64,000 nt of DNA from Bacteroidales bacterium (GTDB lineage: Bacteria > Bacteroidota > Bacteroidia > Bacteroidales > UBA932): the NCBI GenBank assembly GCA_015060325.1, contig SUYQ01000008.1, positions 37,326 to 101,325 of the forward strand, written 5' to 3'. The notes beneath the pieces are model-generated. The model ran no database searches. It was not told the origin of the DNA and saw only the letters and a program-made list of their open reading frames with translations. The translations under genes and the position numbers were made by a program. Of the stretch, positions 35,009-44,399 are shown piece by piece; within the stretch, counting starts at the first letter, position 1; every line of letters starts with the position of its first letter.

Positions 35009-36229
35009 ATGACATTTCTAAGAATAGCTTTGATTGGGCTGGCATTGGTTGCAGGCATGACCGGTGAGGCATTGGCAAATAAAAAGTCAGAAGACAAGAA
35101 AGCCAAGTATATATTTCTGTTCATCGGTGACGGCATGGGGCTGAACCAGGTAGCTGTTACCGAATCATACCTTTCATACAAGGAAGGTAAAATAAATGGA
35201 GAAAGCCTGGTCTTTTCTGATTTTCCGTATCTGGGTCTCTGCTCCACTCACTCAAATAACAGACATGTCACATGTTCAGCTGCTGCAGCCACTGCGATTG
35301 CCTGCGGGCAAAAGACCAACAACAGCAGACTCGGAACAGATCCTGACGGGAAGCCAATGAAAAGCATCGCGTCATATCTGCATGACGAAGGTTACAATGT
35401 AGGAATAATGACAACGGTACCGATCAACCATGCAACCCCAGCAGCATTTTACGCAAATGTGAATGACAGAGGCGAATACTATACAATCAGCAGACAGCTG
35501 ACCGAAAGCGGATTCGAATTTTTTGGAGGCTCGGGATTCTACCATTATAAAGGTGAGAAAGGCAATCTTGAACCAGCAGATAAGATGATTGAACAGCTTG
35601 GCTATCCTGTATGTTATGGTCTGGAGGAATTTGCCGCCAGGTCAAGTGAGACAGACAAAATTATATTCTGTCAGGAAAGTACCCGTGGCCAGGACCCTGA
35701 ATATTATGTAAGCGACGGAGCGGAGGCGAAGGACATAAGACTCTCAGAAATGCTTGAACTATGTCTTGACTTTATAGGCGATGAAGAACCGTTCTTCATA
35801 ATGTGCGAAGGTGGAAACATAGACTGGTCATGTCATGCAAACAAGACAATGTCAATGATATACGACATATTGGAATTTGAGGAGGCAATCAAAACAGCAG
35901 TCAAATTCTACGAAAGATATCCGGAAGAGACACTCATCGTCGTGACCGCAGACCATGAAACAGGAGGGTTGTCAATTGGCGAAGGAGAAGAATGGAGACC
36001 GGAAATAATCGACTGGAAGCTGTTCGAGACGACATGGATCCAGGATGGTTACAAGAATGTCAGGACCGAGGAGGAAAACAAGGAACTCAACAGACAAGGT
36101 TTTATCGGATGGTCGAGCTACCACCACACTGGCGCACCGGTTCCGGTGTATTCAATAGGCAAGGGAGCGGAAAAGTTCAGCGGTCGCATAGATAACACTG
36201 ACATAAAAGGTAAAATTTTAGGCGAATAA
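35009..36229 (+). CDS. Secreted alkaline phosphatase (PhoA family)
   Basis: 406 residues with a signal peptide (about 1-24). Releases phosphate from phosphomonoesters in the periplasm. Metal ligands of the family are all visible: Asp41 in FIGDGMG, EGGNIDWSCH (267-276), TADHETGG (Asp315, His316) and HHTGAPVP near 373. The catalytic Ser is Ser90, but the residue before it is Cys (TCSAAA) where E. coli PhoA has Asp (TDSAA). Own promoter; no Pho-type regulatory site recognised. Confidence 0.88.
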   Translation: MTFLRIALIGLALVAGMTGEALANKKSEDKKAKYIFLFIGDGMGLNQVAVTESYLSYKEGKINGESLVFSDFPYLGLCSTHSNNRHVTCSAAAATAIACGQKTNNSRLGTDPDGKPMKSIASYLHDEGYNVGIMTTVPINHATPAAFYANVNDRGEYYTISRQLTESGFEFFGGSGFYHYKGEKGNLEPADKMIEQLGYPVCYGLEEFAARSSETDKIIFCQESTRGQDPEYYVSDGAEAKDIRLSEMLELCLDFIGDEEPFFIMCEGGNIDWSCHANKTMSMIYDILEFEEAIKTAVKFYERYPEETLIVVTADHETGGLSIGEGEEWRPEIIDWKLFETTWIQDGYKNVRTEEENKELNRQGFIGWSSYHHTGAPVPVYSIGKGAEKFSGRIDNTDIKGKILGE

Positions 36230-36241
36230 TTGCAAAACGAT

Positions 36242-36249
36242 TATCTTTG
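36242..36249 (+). promoter_or_regulatory. -7 box of asnS
   Basis: TATCTTTG with a TTAG resembling the -33 element about 20 nt upstream. The ATG follows 28 nt later. Confidence 0.6.
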
Positions 36250-36277
36250 CAAAGTTTGTTAAATCAGTAAAATAGAA

Positions 36278-37672
36278 ATGGAAACAACTATCAGAACCAA
36301 AATCAAGGACCTGCTGAAGAGTGAAGCAGGAAAGGATGTTCTTGCAAAAGGATGGGTGAGAACGAAGAGAGGAAACAAGAATGTGGCATTCATTGCCCTT
36401 AATGATGGTTCGACAATCAATAATATTCAGATCGTAGTAGACAAGACCCCTGAGAACGAGGCTGTACTGACGAAGGTTACAACAGGAGCCTGCATAGCTG
36501 TCTGGGGTAAGCTGGTCGAATCTATGGGAGGCGGACAGGCTACAGAAATCCAGGCTACCGAGATCGAAGTTTACGGAGAGTGCGATCCTGTACGCTACCC
36601 TCTCCAGAAGAAGGACACTTCGTTCGAGTTCCTAAGAAGCGTTGCTCACCTTCGTCCAAGGACAAACACATTCGGTGCAATCTACCGCATCAGGAGCAAG
36701 ATGGCATACGCTATCCACCAGTTCTTTAATGAGAAGGGATTCGTATACATTCACACTCCGCTCATCACAGCTTCTGACTGTGAGGGAGCCGGACAGATGT
36801 TCCGTGTGACGACTCTCGACATGGAGAACCTCCCACGCAACAAGAAGGGCGGCATCGACTATTCAAAGGATTTCTTCGGAAAGGAGACCAGCCTTACAGT
36901 GAGCGGTCAGCTCGAAGGCGAGCTAGGTGCAATGGCACTCGGCGACATCTATACATTCGGTCCTACATTCCGTGCCGAGAATTCAAACACACCTCGTCAC
37001 CTTGCCGAGTTCTGGATGATCGAGCCTGAGATGGCCTTCTACGACATCAAGGACAACATGGACCTCGCTGAGGAGTTCATCAAGTATCTCGTGAAATATG
37101 CGCTTGACAACTGCTACGACGACATCAAGTTCCTCAATGACAGATATGACAACGAGCTTCTCGAGCGTCTTGAGGGAGTTGCTGACACAGAGTTCGTACG
37201 CCTCACCTACACTGAGGGTATCAAGATTCTTGAGGCTGCGGGCGTAGAGTGGGAATATCCTGTAAGCTGGGGTACTGACCTCCAGAGCGAGCATGAGAGA
37301 TACCTCGTGGAGAAGCATTTCAAGAAGCCGGTGATCCTTACCGACTATCCGAAGGACATCAAGGCATTCTATATGAAGCAGAATGAGGACGGAAAGACTG
37401 TACGCGCAATGGACGTCCTCTTCCCTAAGATCGGCGAGATCATCGGAGGTTCAGAGCGTGAGTCGTCACTCCAGAAGCTTGAAGCACGCATTGACGAGCT
37501 CGGAATGAGCAGAAAGGGTCTCGAGTGGTACCTTGACACACGCCGTTTCGGATCGGCTCCTCACAGCGGATTCGGTCTCGGGTTCGAGCGTCTCCTCCTC
37601 TTCGTCACCGGCATGTCCAACATCCGTGACGTGATCCCATTCCCTCGTACACCAAAGAACGCAGAATACTAG
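36278..37672 (+). CDS. asnS: Asparaginyl-tRNA synthetase
   Basis: 464 residues. Class IIb synthetase with an N-terminal OB fold ([25 protein letters not shown]). Catalytic-core motifs: motif 2 [21 protein letters not shown] and motif 3 [11 protein letters not shown]. Length and motif order fit AsnRS. The presence of free-standing AsnRS suggests direct charging of tRNA-Asn. The TAG stop is immediately followed by a pair of CCCCGGCC-type repeats. Confidence 0.95.
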   Translation: METTIRTKIKDLLKSEAGKDVLAKGWVRTKRGNKNVAFIALNDGSTINNIQIVVDKTPENEAVLTKVTTGACIAVWGKLVESMGGGQATEIQATEIEVYGECDPVRYPLQKKDTSFEFLRSVAHLRPRTNTFGAIYRIRSKMAYAIHQFFNEKGFVYIHTPLITASDCEGAGQMFRVTTLDMENLPRNKKGGIDYSKDFFGKETSLTVSGQLEGELGAMALGDIYTFGPTFRAENSNTPRHLAEFWMIEPEMAFYDIKDNMDLAEEFIKYLVKYALDNCYDDIKFLNDRYDNELLERLEGVADTEFVRLTYTEGIKILEAAGVEWEYPVSWGTDLQSEHERYLVEKHFKKPVILTDYPKDIKAFYMKQNEDGKTVRAMDVLFPKIGEIIGGSERESSLQKLEARIDELGMSRKGLEWYLDTRRFGSAPHSGFGLGFERLLLFVTGMSNIRDVIPFPRTPKNAEY

Positions 37673-37673
37673 A

Positions 37674-37739
37674 ACGTCATCCCCGGCCTGGCCGGGTTAA
37701 ACAATCCCTAACGTCATCCCCGGCCTGACCGGGGATCTC
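37674..37739. repeat. Tandem GTCATCCCCGGCC repeat
   Basis: Two copies in the same orientation: AACGTCATCCCCGGCCTG plus GCCGGG (37674-37697), and AACGTCATCCCCGGCCTG plus ACCGGGGATCTC (37710-37739). Each can fold as CCCCGG/CCGGG(G). Read in reverse, the second copy starts GAGATCCCC and ends GGGATGACG, so it fits the ends of the AGAT...ATGAC family. Confidence 0.7.
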
Positions 37740-37752
37740 AAACAAGAAAGTA

Positions 37753-38376
37753 ATGTTGATTATTGGCATCGCCGGAGGTTCCGGTTCAGGCAAGACTACA
37801 GTAGTCAAGGCCATCACAGAGCAGCTTAATGAGAATGTGGTAGTAATCCCTCAGGATTCATACTACAAGGATCTGAGTCACTACACAGAAGAGCAGAAGA
37901 GGGTCCACAACTTTGACCACCCTGACTCCATTGACTTCGACCTTCTCAGAGCCCAGCTCAAGGAACTCAGAGAAGGAAAAGCTGTAGATCAGCCCGTCTA
38001 CTCCTACATTACATGCGGACGCTCCAAGAACGAGACAGTAAGAGTGACTCCGGCAGATGTTATTATAGTTGAAGGCATCCTCATCTTTACTGATCCTAAG
38101 CTTCGCAAGCTCATGGACATCAAGATATTCGTCGATGCTGACGACGATGACAGACTCATGAGAGTCATGGCACGCGACATCGTGGAGAGGGGCAAGACGG
38201 TCGAATGGGTAATCGAGCGTTATTCCAACACTGTGAAGCCTATGTATCTCCAGTTCATAGAGCCAAGCAAGAGGTATGCAGACATCATCATCCCTCAGGG
38301 AGGTCACAATAAAGTGGCTATTGATGTTATTTCAGCCACAATAGAAAAATCCCTGGCAAACTGCAAGAGGAAATAA
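37753..38376 (+). CDS. udk: Uridine kinase
   Basis: 207 residues. Phosphorylates uridine (and cytidine) in pyrimidine salvage. P-loop GIAGGSGSGKTT at residues 4-15; PQDSYYKDLS, NFDHPDSIDFDL and VEGILIF follow in order. Full family length. The tonB-like gene starts 2 bp after the stop. Confidence 0.94.
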   Translation: MLIIGIAGGSGSGKTTVVKAITEQLNENVVVIPQDSYYKDLSHYTEEQKRVHNFDHPDSIDFDLLRAQLKELREGKAVDQPVYSYITCGRSKNETVRVTPADVIIVEGILIFTDPKLRKLMDIKIFVDADDDDRLMRVMARDIVERGKTVEWVIERYSNTVKPMYLQFIEPSKRYADIIIPQGGHNKVAIDVISATIEKSLANCKRK

Positions 38377-38378
38377 AC

Positions 38379-39122
38379 TTGAGAAAGCGCAAAAAGAGTA
38401 ATGCAGGACTTCTGATCACCGTGATATTCCATTTCACGGTGGTTCTTTTGTTGTTTTGGCACCAGATAGACATATCCAAACAGCTGGAAACAAGTTTCGT
38501 AATAGATTTCTCCAAAGAAGAAGAGAGAGAAAGACTGGAGAGAGAAGCTGCTGAGCTGCAGGAGCAGTTGGAAAAGGAGATGAACATCAGGAAGGCATTG
38601 GAGGAAAAGTATGCAGCCAATGTTCCATCCACCTCGACAGAGGTCAAGAATCTTGCAGTCAATAACGGAAAACCTCTGAAAGATGACAGGGGTACAGATG
38701 CAGAACAGCTATATAAAGATGCCGCAAGACTTCAGGAAGAATTGAAGAAAGGTCATAAGAGCGACATATATGATGAGGCAGGAGATGAGACCGTAGACAT
38801 CAGGGGTGAGAGCGCCTCAAAGGAAGAACAGCAGTCATATTCAGGTCCTTCAGTGCTGTCGTATACATTGGACGGAAGGACCGCAAGGTCACTGCCAATA
38901 CCTGCCTACAAATGCTATGGAGGCGGAGAAGTCACTGTCACGATATGGGTAGACAGGAACGGAAATGTCGTTGATGCCCAAGTCAACGAGAGCATCTCTG
39001 CTTCTGACGCGTGTATCCGAAAAAATGCTCTGGATGCAGCAAAAAGATCCAAATTCAGCCGTTCATCTACCGCTCCTGAGAAACAGGTCGGTGAAATTGT
39101 CTACCTGTTCATAGCACAATAG
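38379..39122 (+). CDS. tonB: TonB-family energy transducer
   Basis: 247 residues from a TTG start at 38379, preceded by GAGGAAA; no ATG or GTG gives the membrane anchor. N-terminal basic patch and membrane helix (about 9-28), then a charged coiled coil (about 45-75) and a linker. The C-terminal TonB-type domain (about 175-247) has GGGEVTVTIWVDRNGNVVDA and CIRKNALDAAKRSKF. It lacks the usual Pro-rich spacer. Follows udk by 2 bp. It is likely to work with the ExbB/ExbD set at 32-35 kb. Confidence 0.85.
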   Translation: MRKRKKSNAGLLITVIFHFTVVLLLFWHQIDISKQLETSFVIDFSKEEERERLEREAAELQEQLEKEMNIRKALEEKYAANVPSTSTEVKNLAVNNGKPLKDDRGTDAEQLYKDAARLQEELKKGHKSDIYDEAGDETVDIRGESASKEEQQSYSGPSVLSYTLDGRTARSLPIPAYKCYGGGEVTVTIWVDRNGNVVDAQVNESISASDACIRKNALDAAKRSKFSRSSTAPEKQVGEIVYLFIAQ

Positions 39123-39126
39123 TATC

Positions 39127-40425
39127 CTACAGCAGGTTGAAAAGTTCAACAGCAGAATCCTTCAGCTTAATCGCATCTATCTGAGCCTCATACATTCCCT
39201 TTACAGAATTGAATGCAGGCATGTTATCCTCACCTATAGGCTCAGCCGGAGGCGAATCCATTGTCAGAGGATTGATAGGGGTTCCGTTCTTCCATACACG
39301 GAAATCAAGATGCGGTCCGGTAGAACGTCCGGTAGAACCGACATATCCGATCACATCTCCCTGCTTTACGCGGTCACCGACCTTCAGTCCGGCAGCATAT
39401 TTAGACAGATGAAGATATGCTGTCGTATAGATTGAATTATGTCTGATCTTGACTGTGTTTCCACCGGCTCCCTTGTAACCTCTTTCGATAACCTCTCCAT
39501 CCCCGATGGTCATCACAGGGGTACCTGTCGGAGCTGCATAGTCAACACCTGTATGCGGCTGCACCTTGCGGGTAATCGGATGCTTTCTGGCATATGTGAA
39601 TCCAGAACTGATACGTGAATACTGAAGCGGTGCCTTCAAGAAGGCCTTTCTCATGCTCTCACCCTTCTCATTCCACCAGAGATTGCCTCCATCCTTCTGA
39701 TCGAACATAATGGCAGGAAATTCAGTTCCACCATGCGAAAACACAGCATATCTTACAGTATCCACGGCTACCACTTCCCCGTCGCACAGTTTTTCCTGAT
39801 AAAGAACCTTGAAACGGTCTCCCTTCTGAAGACCGAAGAAGTCTATTGTCCAGGCATATATGTCGGAAAGATTGAGTATGAGAAGTGGTGAGATATCAGC
39901 CGCCAGCATGTCATTCCACAATGATGAGCTGATGGTGACATCAGCATAGCGCTCAACATATTCTATCGGTTTCTGATAGTTCCAGACAGCGTAAGGAGGC
40001 TGACAGTCGAAAACCACCTGATTCATCCGGTCTTTGTCGTAGACAAGATATTCCAATCTGGAAACAGTGCCGGGTGAATCACTCTGGTGCTCTGAAAAAT
40101 ATGCCTTGTATGCATTTCCAACACGCAAGGTCCTGACATCGAATATAGTATCACACGCTTGTGTCAGGTCATAAGATTCTGAATAACTCATACCGAGAGA
40201 GGTCAGCAGATTGGAGAAGAACTGGCCCTTCTGGACTGTGCCTTCCTTCATGGCCAATGTATCCGGACAGAAACCTATCGGATGCACCTCCTGTTGTGAA
40301 ACAATCTCCTCCTGCTCTACAGCTTCCACTGTCGCTATATTTTTAGGCTTGTCTTCAGCACAAGAAACGCAAAAATATAGCGAAAGTACTGATAATAAGA
40401 TAGATATAGATGTTGACCTTTTCAT
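39127..40425 (-). CDS. M23-family peptidoglycan endopeptidase lipoprotein
   Basis: 432 residues. Lipoprotein signal with Cys at about 22 (YFCVSC). A long N-terminal region (about 40-270) includes an OapA/LysM-like stretch, and a LytM/M23 domain occupies about 275-385. Zinc-site motifs: QPHTGVDYAAP (HxxxD) and GPHLDFRVWKNG. The last motif has HLD rather than the HLH of LytM. Probably cleaves peptide cross-links in peptidoglycan. Convergent with tonB (4-bp gap), divergent from the dcw cluster. Confidence 0.88.
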   Translation of the reverse strand: MKRSTSISILLSVLSLYFCVSCAEDKPKNIATVEAVEQEEIVSQQEVHPIGFCPDTLAMKEGTVQKGQFFSNLLTSLGMSYSESYDLTQACDTIFDVRTLRVGNAYKAYFSEHQSDSPGTVSRLEYLVYDKDRMNQVVFDCQPPYAVWNYQKPIEYVERYADVTISSSLWNDMLAADISPLLILNLSDIYAWTIDFFGLQKGDRFKVLYQEKLCDGEVVAVDTVRYAVFSHGGTEFPAIMFDQKDGGNLWWNEKGESMRKAFLKAPLQYSRISSGFTYARKHPITRKVQPHTGVDYAAPTGTPVMTIGDGEVIERGYKGAGGNTVKIRHNSIYTTAYLHLSKYAAGLKVGDRVKQGDVIGYVGSTGRSTGPHLDFRVWKNGTPINPLTMDSPPAEPIGEDNMPAFNSVKGMYEAQIDAIKLKDSAVELFNLL

Positions 40426-40444
40426 GTTCCGTCGTTTATAGGTG

Positions 40445-40452
40445 CAAATATA
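40445..40452 (-). promoter_or_regulatory. -7 box of the M23 peptidase gene
   Basis: Minus-strand TATATTTG, 19 nt before the start codon. Confidence 0.6.
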
Positions 40453-40492
40453 CTGATTTTTAAAAGACGGAAAGGCGCTGTTGAAAAAATTG

Positions 40493-40527
40493 TGGAAAAA
40501 TTTGGAAGAAAGTGGAAGAAAATGGAA
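40493..40527 (+). promoter_or_regulatory. Putative MraZ operator: four 10-bp-spaced TGGAA repeats
   Basis: TGGAA occurs at 40493, 40503, 40513 and 40523, exactly 10 bp apart and all on the same face of the helix. MraZ of other bacteria binds direct TGGG(N) repeats with 10-bp spacing upstream of its own gene. The block lies just upstream of the mraZ -7 box and covers its -33 region. Confidence 0.75.
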
Positions 40528-40536
40528 AATATTACA

Positions 40537-40544
40537 TACCTTTG
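40537..40544 (+). promoter_or_regulatory. -7 box of the dcw operon (mraZ)
   Basis: TACCTTTG, 24 nt before the mraZ ATG and 9 bp after the last TGGAA repeat. No TTTG -33 element is present at the expected spacing; the repeats occupy that place. Confidence 0.65.
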
Positions 40545-40568
40545 TGACGATTAGCGTGAAAGAATATT

Positions 40569-41024
40569 ATGATTAGATTTATCGGCGAATACAATGTCAA
40601 GGTAGACGACAAGGGAAGACTCATCTTCCCTGCCGCCTTCAAGGGCATTATGCCTGCCGAGGGTGACATGAGACTGGTCATCAGGAAAGAGAATTTCAGT
40701 GACTGTCTCGAGATGTTCACATACTCGGAGTGGGAACGCCAGTCGGAGAAGGTCCTGTCAAGACTCAACCCGGCTTTCAACGAAAAGCACGCTAAATTCT
40801 GGAGAGCATACATGCACAATTGCGCCATAGTGGAGCCTGATGCAAAGCTTGGACGCATCTCCATTCCAAAGAAACTTCTTGAAATGATCGGCGTGACTAA
40901 GGAAGTCGTCTTCTCCGGCAACGATTACAAGATCGAGATCTGGGCCAAGGAAAACTATGAGTCCAGCATCATTTCCAACGAAGATTTCATTTCTATAGCC
41001 GGTTCATTGTCAGAAACTATCTAG
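40569..41024 (+). CDS. mraZ: Transcriptional regulator MraZ
   Basis: 151 residues. Two tandem SpoVT/AbrB-like halves (about 5-55 and 80-130). The DNA-contact motif of each half is visible: VDDKGRLIFPAAFK and PDAKLGRISIPKKL. MraZ forms a ring-shaped oligomer and represses its own operon. Four matching 10-bp repeats stand upstream. First gene of the dcw cluster. Confidence 0.94.
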   Translation: MIRFIGEYNVKVDDKGRLIFPAAFKGIMPAEGDMRLVIRKENFSDCLEMFTYSEWERQSEKVLSRLNPAFNEKHAKFWRAYMHNCAIVEPDAKLGRISIPKKLLEMIGVTKEVVFSGNDYKIEIWAKENYESSIISNEDFISIAGSLSETI

Positions 41025-41040
41025 ACAGGGAGGACCGGAA

Positions 41041-41946
41041 ATGTCAGAATATCATACTTCAGTATTATTAGACGAGAGCGTATCCGCACTTGTAGATTCC
41101 GCTGATGGAGTCTACGCTGACGCTACATTCGGAGGAGGCGGGCACACGTCCGAAATACTTTCACGCTTATCAACCAATGGGCGTGTGCTCGCTTTCGATC
41201 GAGACTCAGATGCGATAGCCAACAAGCCAGACGATTCACGTCTGACACTGATACGCAGCGATTTCCGCTGGATCCACAATCATGTCCTGCATCAGGGCTA
41301 CAAAGACGGTATTGACGGGGTACTTGCAGACCTTGGAGTCTCATCACACCAGTTTGACACTGCAGAAAGAGGATTCTCATTCAGATACGAAGCCCCTCTT
41401 GACATGAGGATGAATCAGGAAGCGGAGAAGACTGCGGCAGACATTGTCAACGGATACGGATACGAGGAACTGGAAAAGATTCTCAGGCTGTACGGAGAGG
41501 TGGATAACAGCAGAAAGATAGCACAGCTGATCTGCAAGGCAAGGGAAACCGCACAGATCGCAACGACAGGTGATCTCGGAAAAGCAATCGAAAGCGCACT
41601 ACCGAAATTTGCCGAACATAAGTTCCTCGCAAAAGTCTACCAGGCGCTGAGAATAGAGGTCAACCAGGAAATGAAGTCCCTGGAGAAGTTCCTGAGCGGA
41701 GCGGCGGCGTCCCTGAAACCTGGAGGAAAGCTGGTGGTGATAACCTACCACTCCCTCGAGGACAGGATGGTAAAGAATTTCATAAAGGCCGGCAACATAG
41801 AAGGAAAGGTAGAAAAGGATTTCTTTGGAAATGCAACGGCCCCGATGAAAGCGGTCAACCGAAAGCCAATACTCCCGCAGGAGGAGGAAATTGCAGCAAA
41901 CACAAGAGCCCGTAGCGCGAAACTGAGAATCGCAGAAAAGATATAG
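41041..41946 (+). CDS. rsmH: 16S rRNA (cytosine-1402-N4)-methyltransferase
   Basis: 301 residues (MraW). Methylates N4 of C1402 in 16S rRNA. SAM-binding DATFGGGGHTSEIL near residue 28; GVLADLGVSSHQFD and NQEMKSLEKFL (family motif) follow; VVITYHSLEDRMVK near the C-terminus. 16 bp after mraZ. Confidence 0.95.
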   Translation: MSEYHTSVLLDESVSALVDSADGVYADATFGGGGHTSEILSRLSTNGRVLAFDRDSDAIANKPDDSRLTLIRSDFRWIHNHVLHQGYKDGIDGVLADLGVSSHQFDTAERGFSFRYEAPLDMRMNQEAEKTAADIVNGYGYEELEKILRLYGEVDNSRKIAQLICKARETAQIATTGDLGKAIESALPKFAEHKFLAKVYQALRIEVNQEMKSLEKFLSGAAASLKPGGKLVVITYHSLEDRMVKNFIKAGNIEGKVEKDFFGNATAPMKAVNRKPILPQEEEIAANTRARSAKLRIAEKI

Positions 41947-41950
41947 GACA

Positions 41951-42295
41951 ATGGCAAAGGAAAAGAAAAGGAAAGTTTCAATAATCACGGTGATCAAGTC
42001 ACTGCTCAGCGGAAAGATACTTCTGCTGCTGGGCGTTGACCGGCTGCTGCCGTATATTCTTTTTCTTTTCATGCTCGGATGGGTGAATATATTCCTCAAT
42101 TACAGAATCGAGCAGACACTGGCTAAGGTCGAGAAGAACAACGAAATTCTGGAACAATACCGGAACGACTATGCCGTCAAGAGGTATGAGTTCGTAAACG
42201 CAAGCACTAAAAGTACCATCAAGGACATGCTGGAAGAGAGAGGTTCCGAAGTTACCGTACCACAGAAACCGGCTGTCAAGATAAAGACCAGATAA
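41951..42295 (+). CDS. FtsL-like division protein
   Basis: 114 residues. Basic N-terminus, a membrane helix (about 32-52, LLPYILFLFMLGWVNIF) and a periplasmic coiled coil (about 55-95), at the position that ftsL holds in the dcw cluster. FtsL links FtsQ and FtsB/DivIC with FtsW/FtsI. Sequence similarity among FtsL proteins is low, so the call rests on topology and position. 4 bp after rsmH. Confidence 0.8.
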   Translation: MAKEKKRKVSIITVIKSLLSGKILLLLGVDRLLPYILFLFMLGWVNIFLNYRIEQTLAKVEKNNEILEQYRNDYAVKRYEFVNASTKSTIKDMLEERGSEVTVPQKPAVKIKTR

Positions 42296-42305
42296 ACAGG
42301 GGACC

Positions 42306-44399
42306 ATGGCAAAGAAAGAGAATAAACTGAAAAGACCAGGCAGGGTGCTTATGTACGCCTACCTGGGTACTCTCATATTGTCCGTGGTCATCGTGGTCAG
42401 GATATATAAAATACAGAACGAATGGGAGCCTAACCCGAAGTTCATAAAGGAATTTCTCCCAGTAAAGCATCTGGAACTTACCAACCCGCGAAGAGGATCG
42501 ATCATTGACCATAACGGCGAACTGCTCGCCATATCAACGCCGAACTATGACATCTACATGGACGCCTACGTCCAGAAGGAGCATTATGACAACGACGCCA
42601 GAAACGGCGAAGAACGCAATGCCGAATGGCTGAGAAAGGCCGACGCCATGTCAAAGGGACTGGCCACCATAATAGGAGATAAAGGAAAGGATTCCACATA
42701 CTACAGCAGACATATCAGAAAAGGCAGGGCACAAGGCAAAAGAAACATTGTCATTGCAAAGGACGTAGATGACAAGACACTCAAGAAACTGATGGAACTG
42801 CCTTTGTTCAATGAGCCTCCACATAAAGGTGGAATAAAGATAGAACAGAAGGACAAGAGAATGTATCCGTACGGAGGTCTTGCAAGAAGAACCATAGGAT
42901 ATATAAACGAAAACAATCCTAACGGATATGTCGGCATAGAAGGAGCCTACCACAGGGAACTTAGAGGAAGGGCCGGATACAAATGGGCAAAACGCACAGA
43001 TAATTTCGAATGGATAAGTGATGTGGACAGCATCGCTGTGCAGGCAGAAGACGGAATGGATGTCAGGACTACTCTGGACATCAATATACAGGAGATTGCA
43101 GAACGTTCTCTAAGGGAGCATGTAGATACGGTACAGCACATCAACAGTGCGTGCGCTGTCGTCATGGATGTCAAGACCGGTGCGGTCCGGGCAATGGTAA
43201 ACCTTAAAAGGGATTCTCTGGGAAGAATGAAGGAATCATTCAATATGGCTGCCGGGCGTCCGTCTGAACCGGGATCCATCTTCAAGACAGTAACGCTCAC
43301 TACCCTGCTGGAAGACGGCCTGGTCAAACTGGATGACCTTATGGAGCTGGATGAAGATAAGATGATCTATCCGGGATTCACGAGAAAAGAACGCGACAGA
43401 TATGCATTGAACTATGGGCTAAGGCATAAAACCGACTACATACCTGTGATAGACGGCTTTATGGTATCTTCAAACTATGTATTCAGGCGTCAGGTGGTAG
43501 ATCATTACATGAGCTGCCCTGAAGAACTGATAAACAGACTGCACTCATACAATCTCGGAGCCGACTTCAACTTTGAGCTCAGCGAGCCCGGAAGCAGCCG
43601 GTCAAGTATTCCGGACCCTGAGGACAGCAGATGGAGTGCATCTACCCTCCCGGCAACTGCTGTAGGATACGCGGTGATGGTCACTCCCCTTCAGATTCTG
43701 TCATTCTACAATGCGATTGCAAACGAGGGCAAGATGATGATGCCATACATTGTGGAAAGTATTGAGAAGGAAGGAAAGACTGTCAGGAAGATAGAGCCGG
43801 AACTGCTTAACATCGTATGCTCGAAGGAAACTACCGACACGCTTAAAAGGGCGCTCAAGAAAGTGACACACGCATCAGAGGGTACAGCATACGAGTCCAT
43901 GAAAGGAGTAAAATGTGTTGTGGCAGGCAAGACAGGAACGGCTTGGATAGCATTGGAAAAAGATGAAAAGGAGGGAGCTTTGAATGATTATACTTTTGCT
44001 GACGAAAGCAAACGTTACCAGGGGTCGTTTGCAGGATTCTTCCCGGCTGACAACCCTAAGTATTCCGCAATTGTAGTGGTATATACGGATCCTCTGAAGG
44101 GGAAAGGAGAAGGAGGAGGAAATAAACCCGCAAAAGTATTCAAGAAGATAGTCAACGAATTGTGGGCATATGATGAAAAATGGAGAAAGGAAATAACCGC
44201 TGACGGAAAAATACCTGAGAGCAGGACAATCAGGGCTGAAGCACGGTCAGGCGGAGAGATTCCTGACTTATCCGGAATGGGGCTCAGGGATGCTGTCAGA
44301 ATAATCGAATCATTGGGATACAGTTGCGACTACACAGGCGTAGGACATGTGACAAGACAGGAGCAGACAGGCGAAACAATCAAACTTACATTGGAATGA
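42306..44399 (+). CDS. ftsI: Division penicillin-binding protein (FtsI/PBP3)
   Basis: 697 residues. Septal transpeptidase. N-terminal membrane anchor (about 13-33), dimerisation domain and transpeptidase domain: SxxK at 324-327 (SIFK, catalytic Ser324), SxN at 388-390 and KTG at 542-544. A single PASTA-like domain ends the protein (about 640-697, IPDLSGMGLRDAVRIIES), making it longer than E. coli FtsI (588). The stop overlaps the murE ATG by 4 bp. Confidence 0.93.
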   Translation: MAKKENKLKRPGRVLMYAYLGTLILSVVIVVRIYKIQNEWEPNPKFIKEFLPVKHLELTNPRRGSIIDHNGELLAISTPNYDIYMDAYVQKEHYDNDARNGEERNAEWLRKADAMSKGLATIIGDKGKDSTYYSRHIRKGRAQGKRNIVIAKDVDDKTLKKLMELPLFNEPPHKGGIKIEQKDKRMYPYGGLARRTIGYINENNPNGYVGIEGAYHRELRGRAGYKWAKRTDNFEWISDVDSIAVQAEDGMDVRTTLDINIQEIAERSLREHVDTVQHINSACAVVMDVKTGAVRAMVNLKRDSLGRMKESFNMAAGRPSEPGSIFKTVTLTTLLEDGLVKLDDLMELDEDKMIYPGFTRKERDRYALNYGLRHKTDYIPVIDGFMVSSNYVFRRQVVDHYMSCPEELINRLHSYNLGADFNFELSEPGSSRSSIPDPEDSRWSASTLPATAVGYAVMVTPLQILSFYNAIANEGKMMMPYIVESIEKEGKTVRKIEPELLNIVCSKETTDTLKRALKKVTHASEGTAYESMKGVKCVVAGKTGTAWIALEKDEKEGALNDYTFADESKRYQGSFAGFFPADNPKYSAIVVVYTDPLKGKGEGGGNKPAKVFKKIVNELWAYDEKWRKEITADGKIPESRTIRAEARSGGEIPDLSGMGLRDAVRIIESLGYSCDYTGVGHVTRQEQTGETIKLTLE

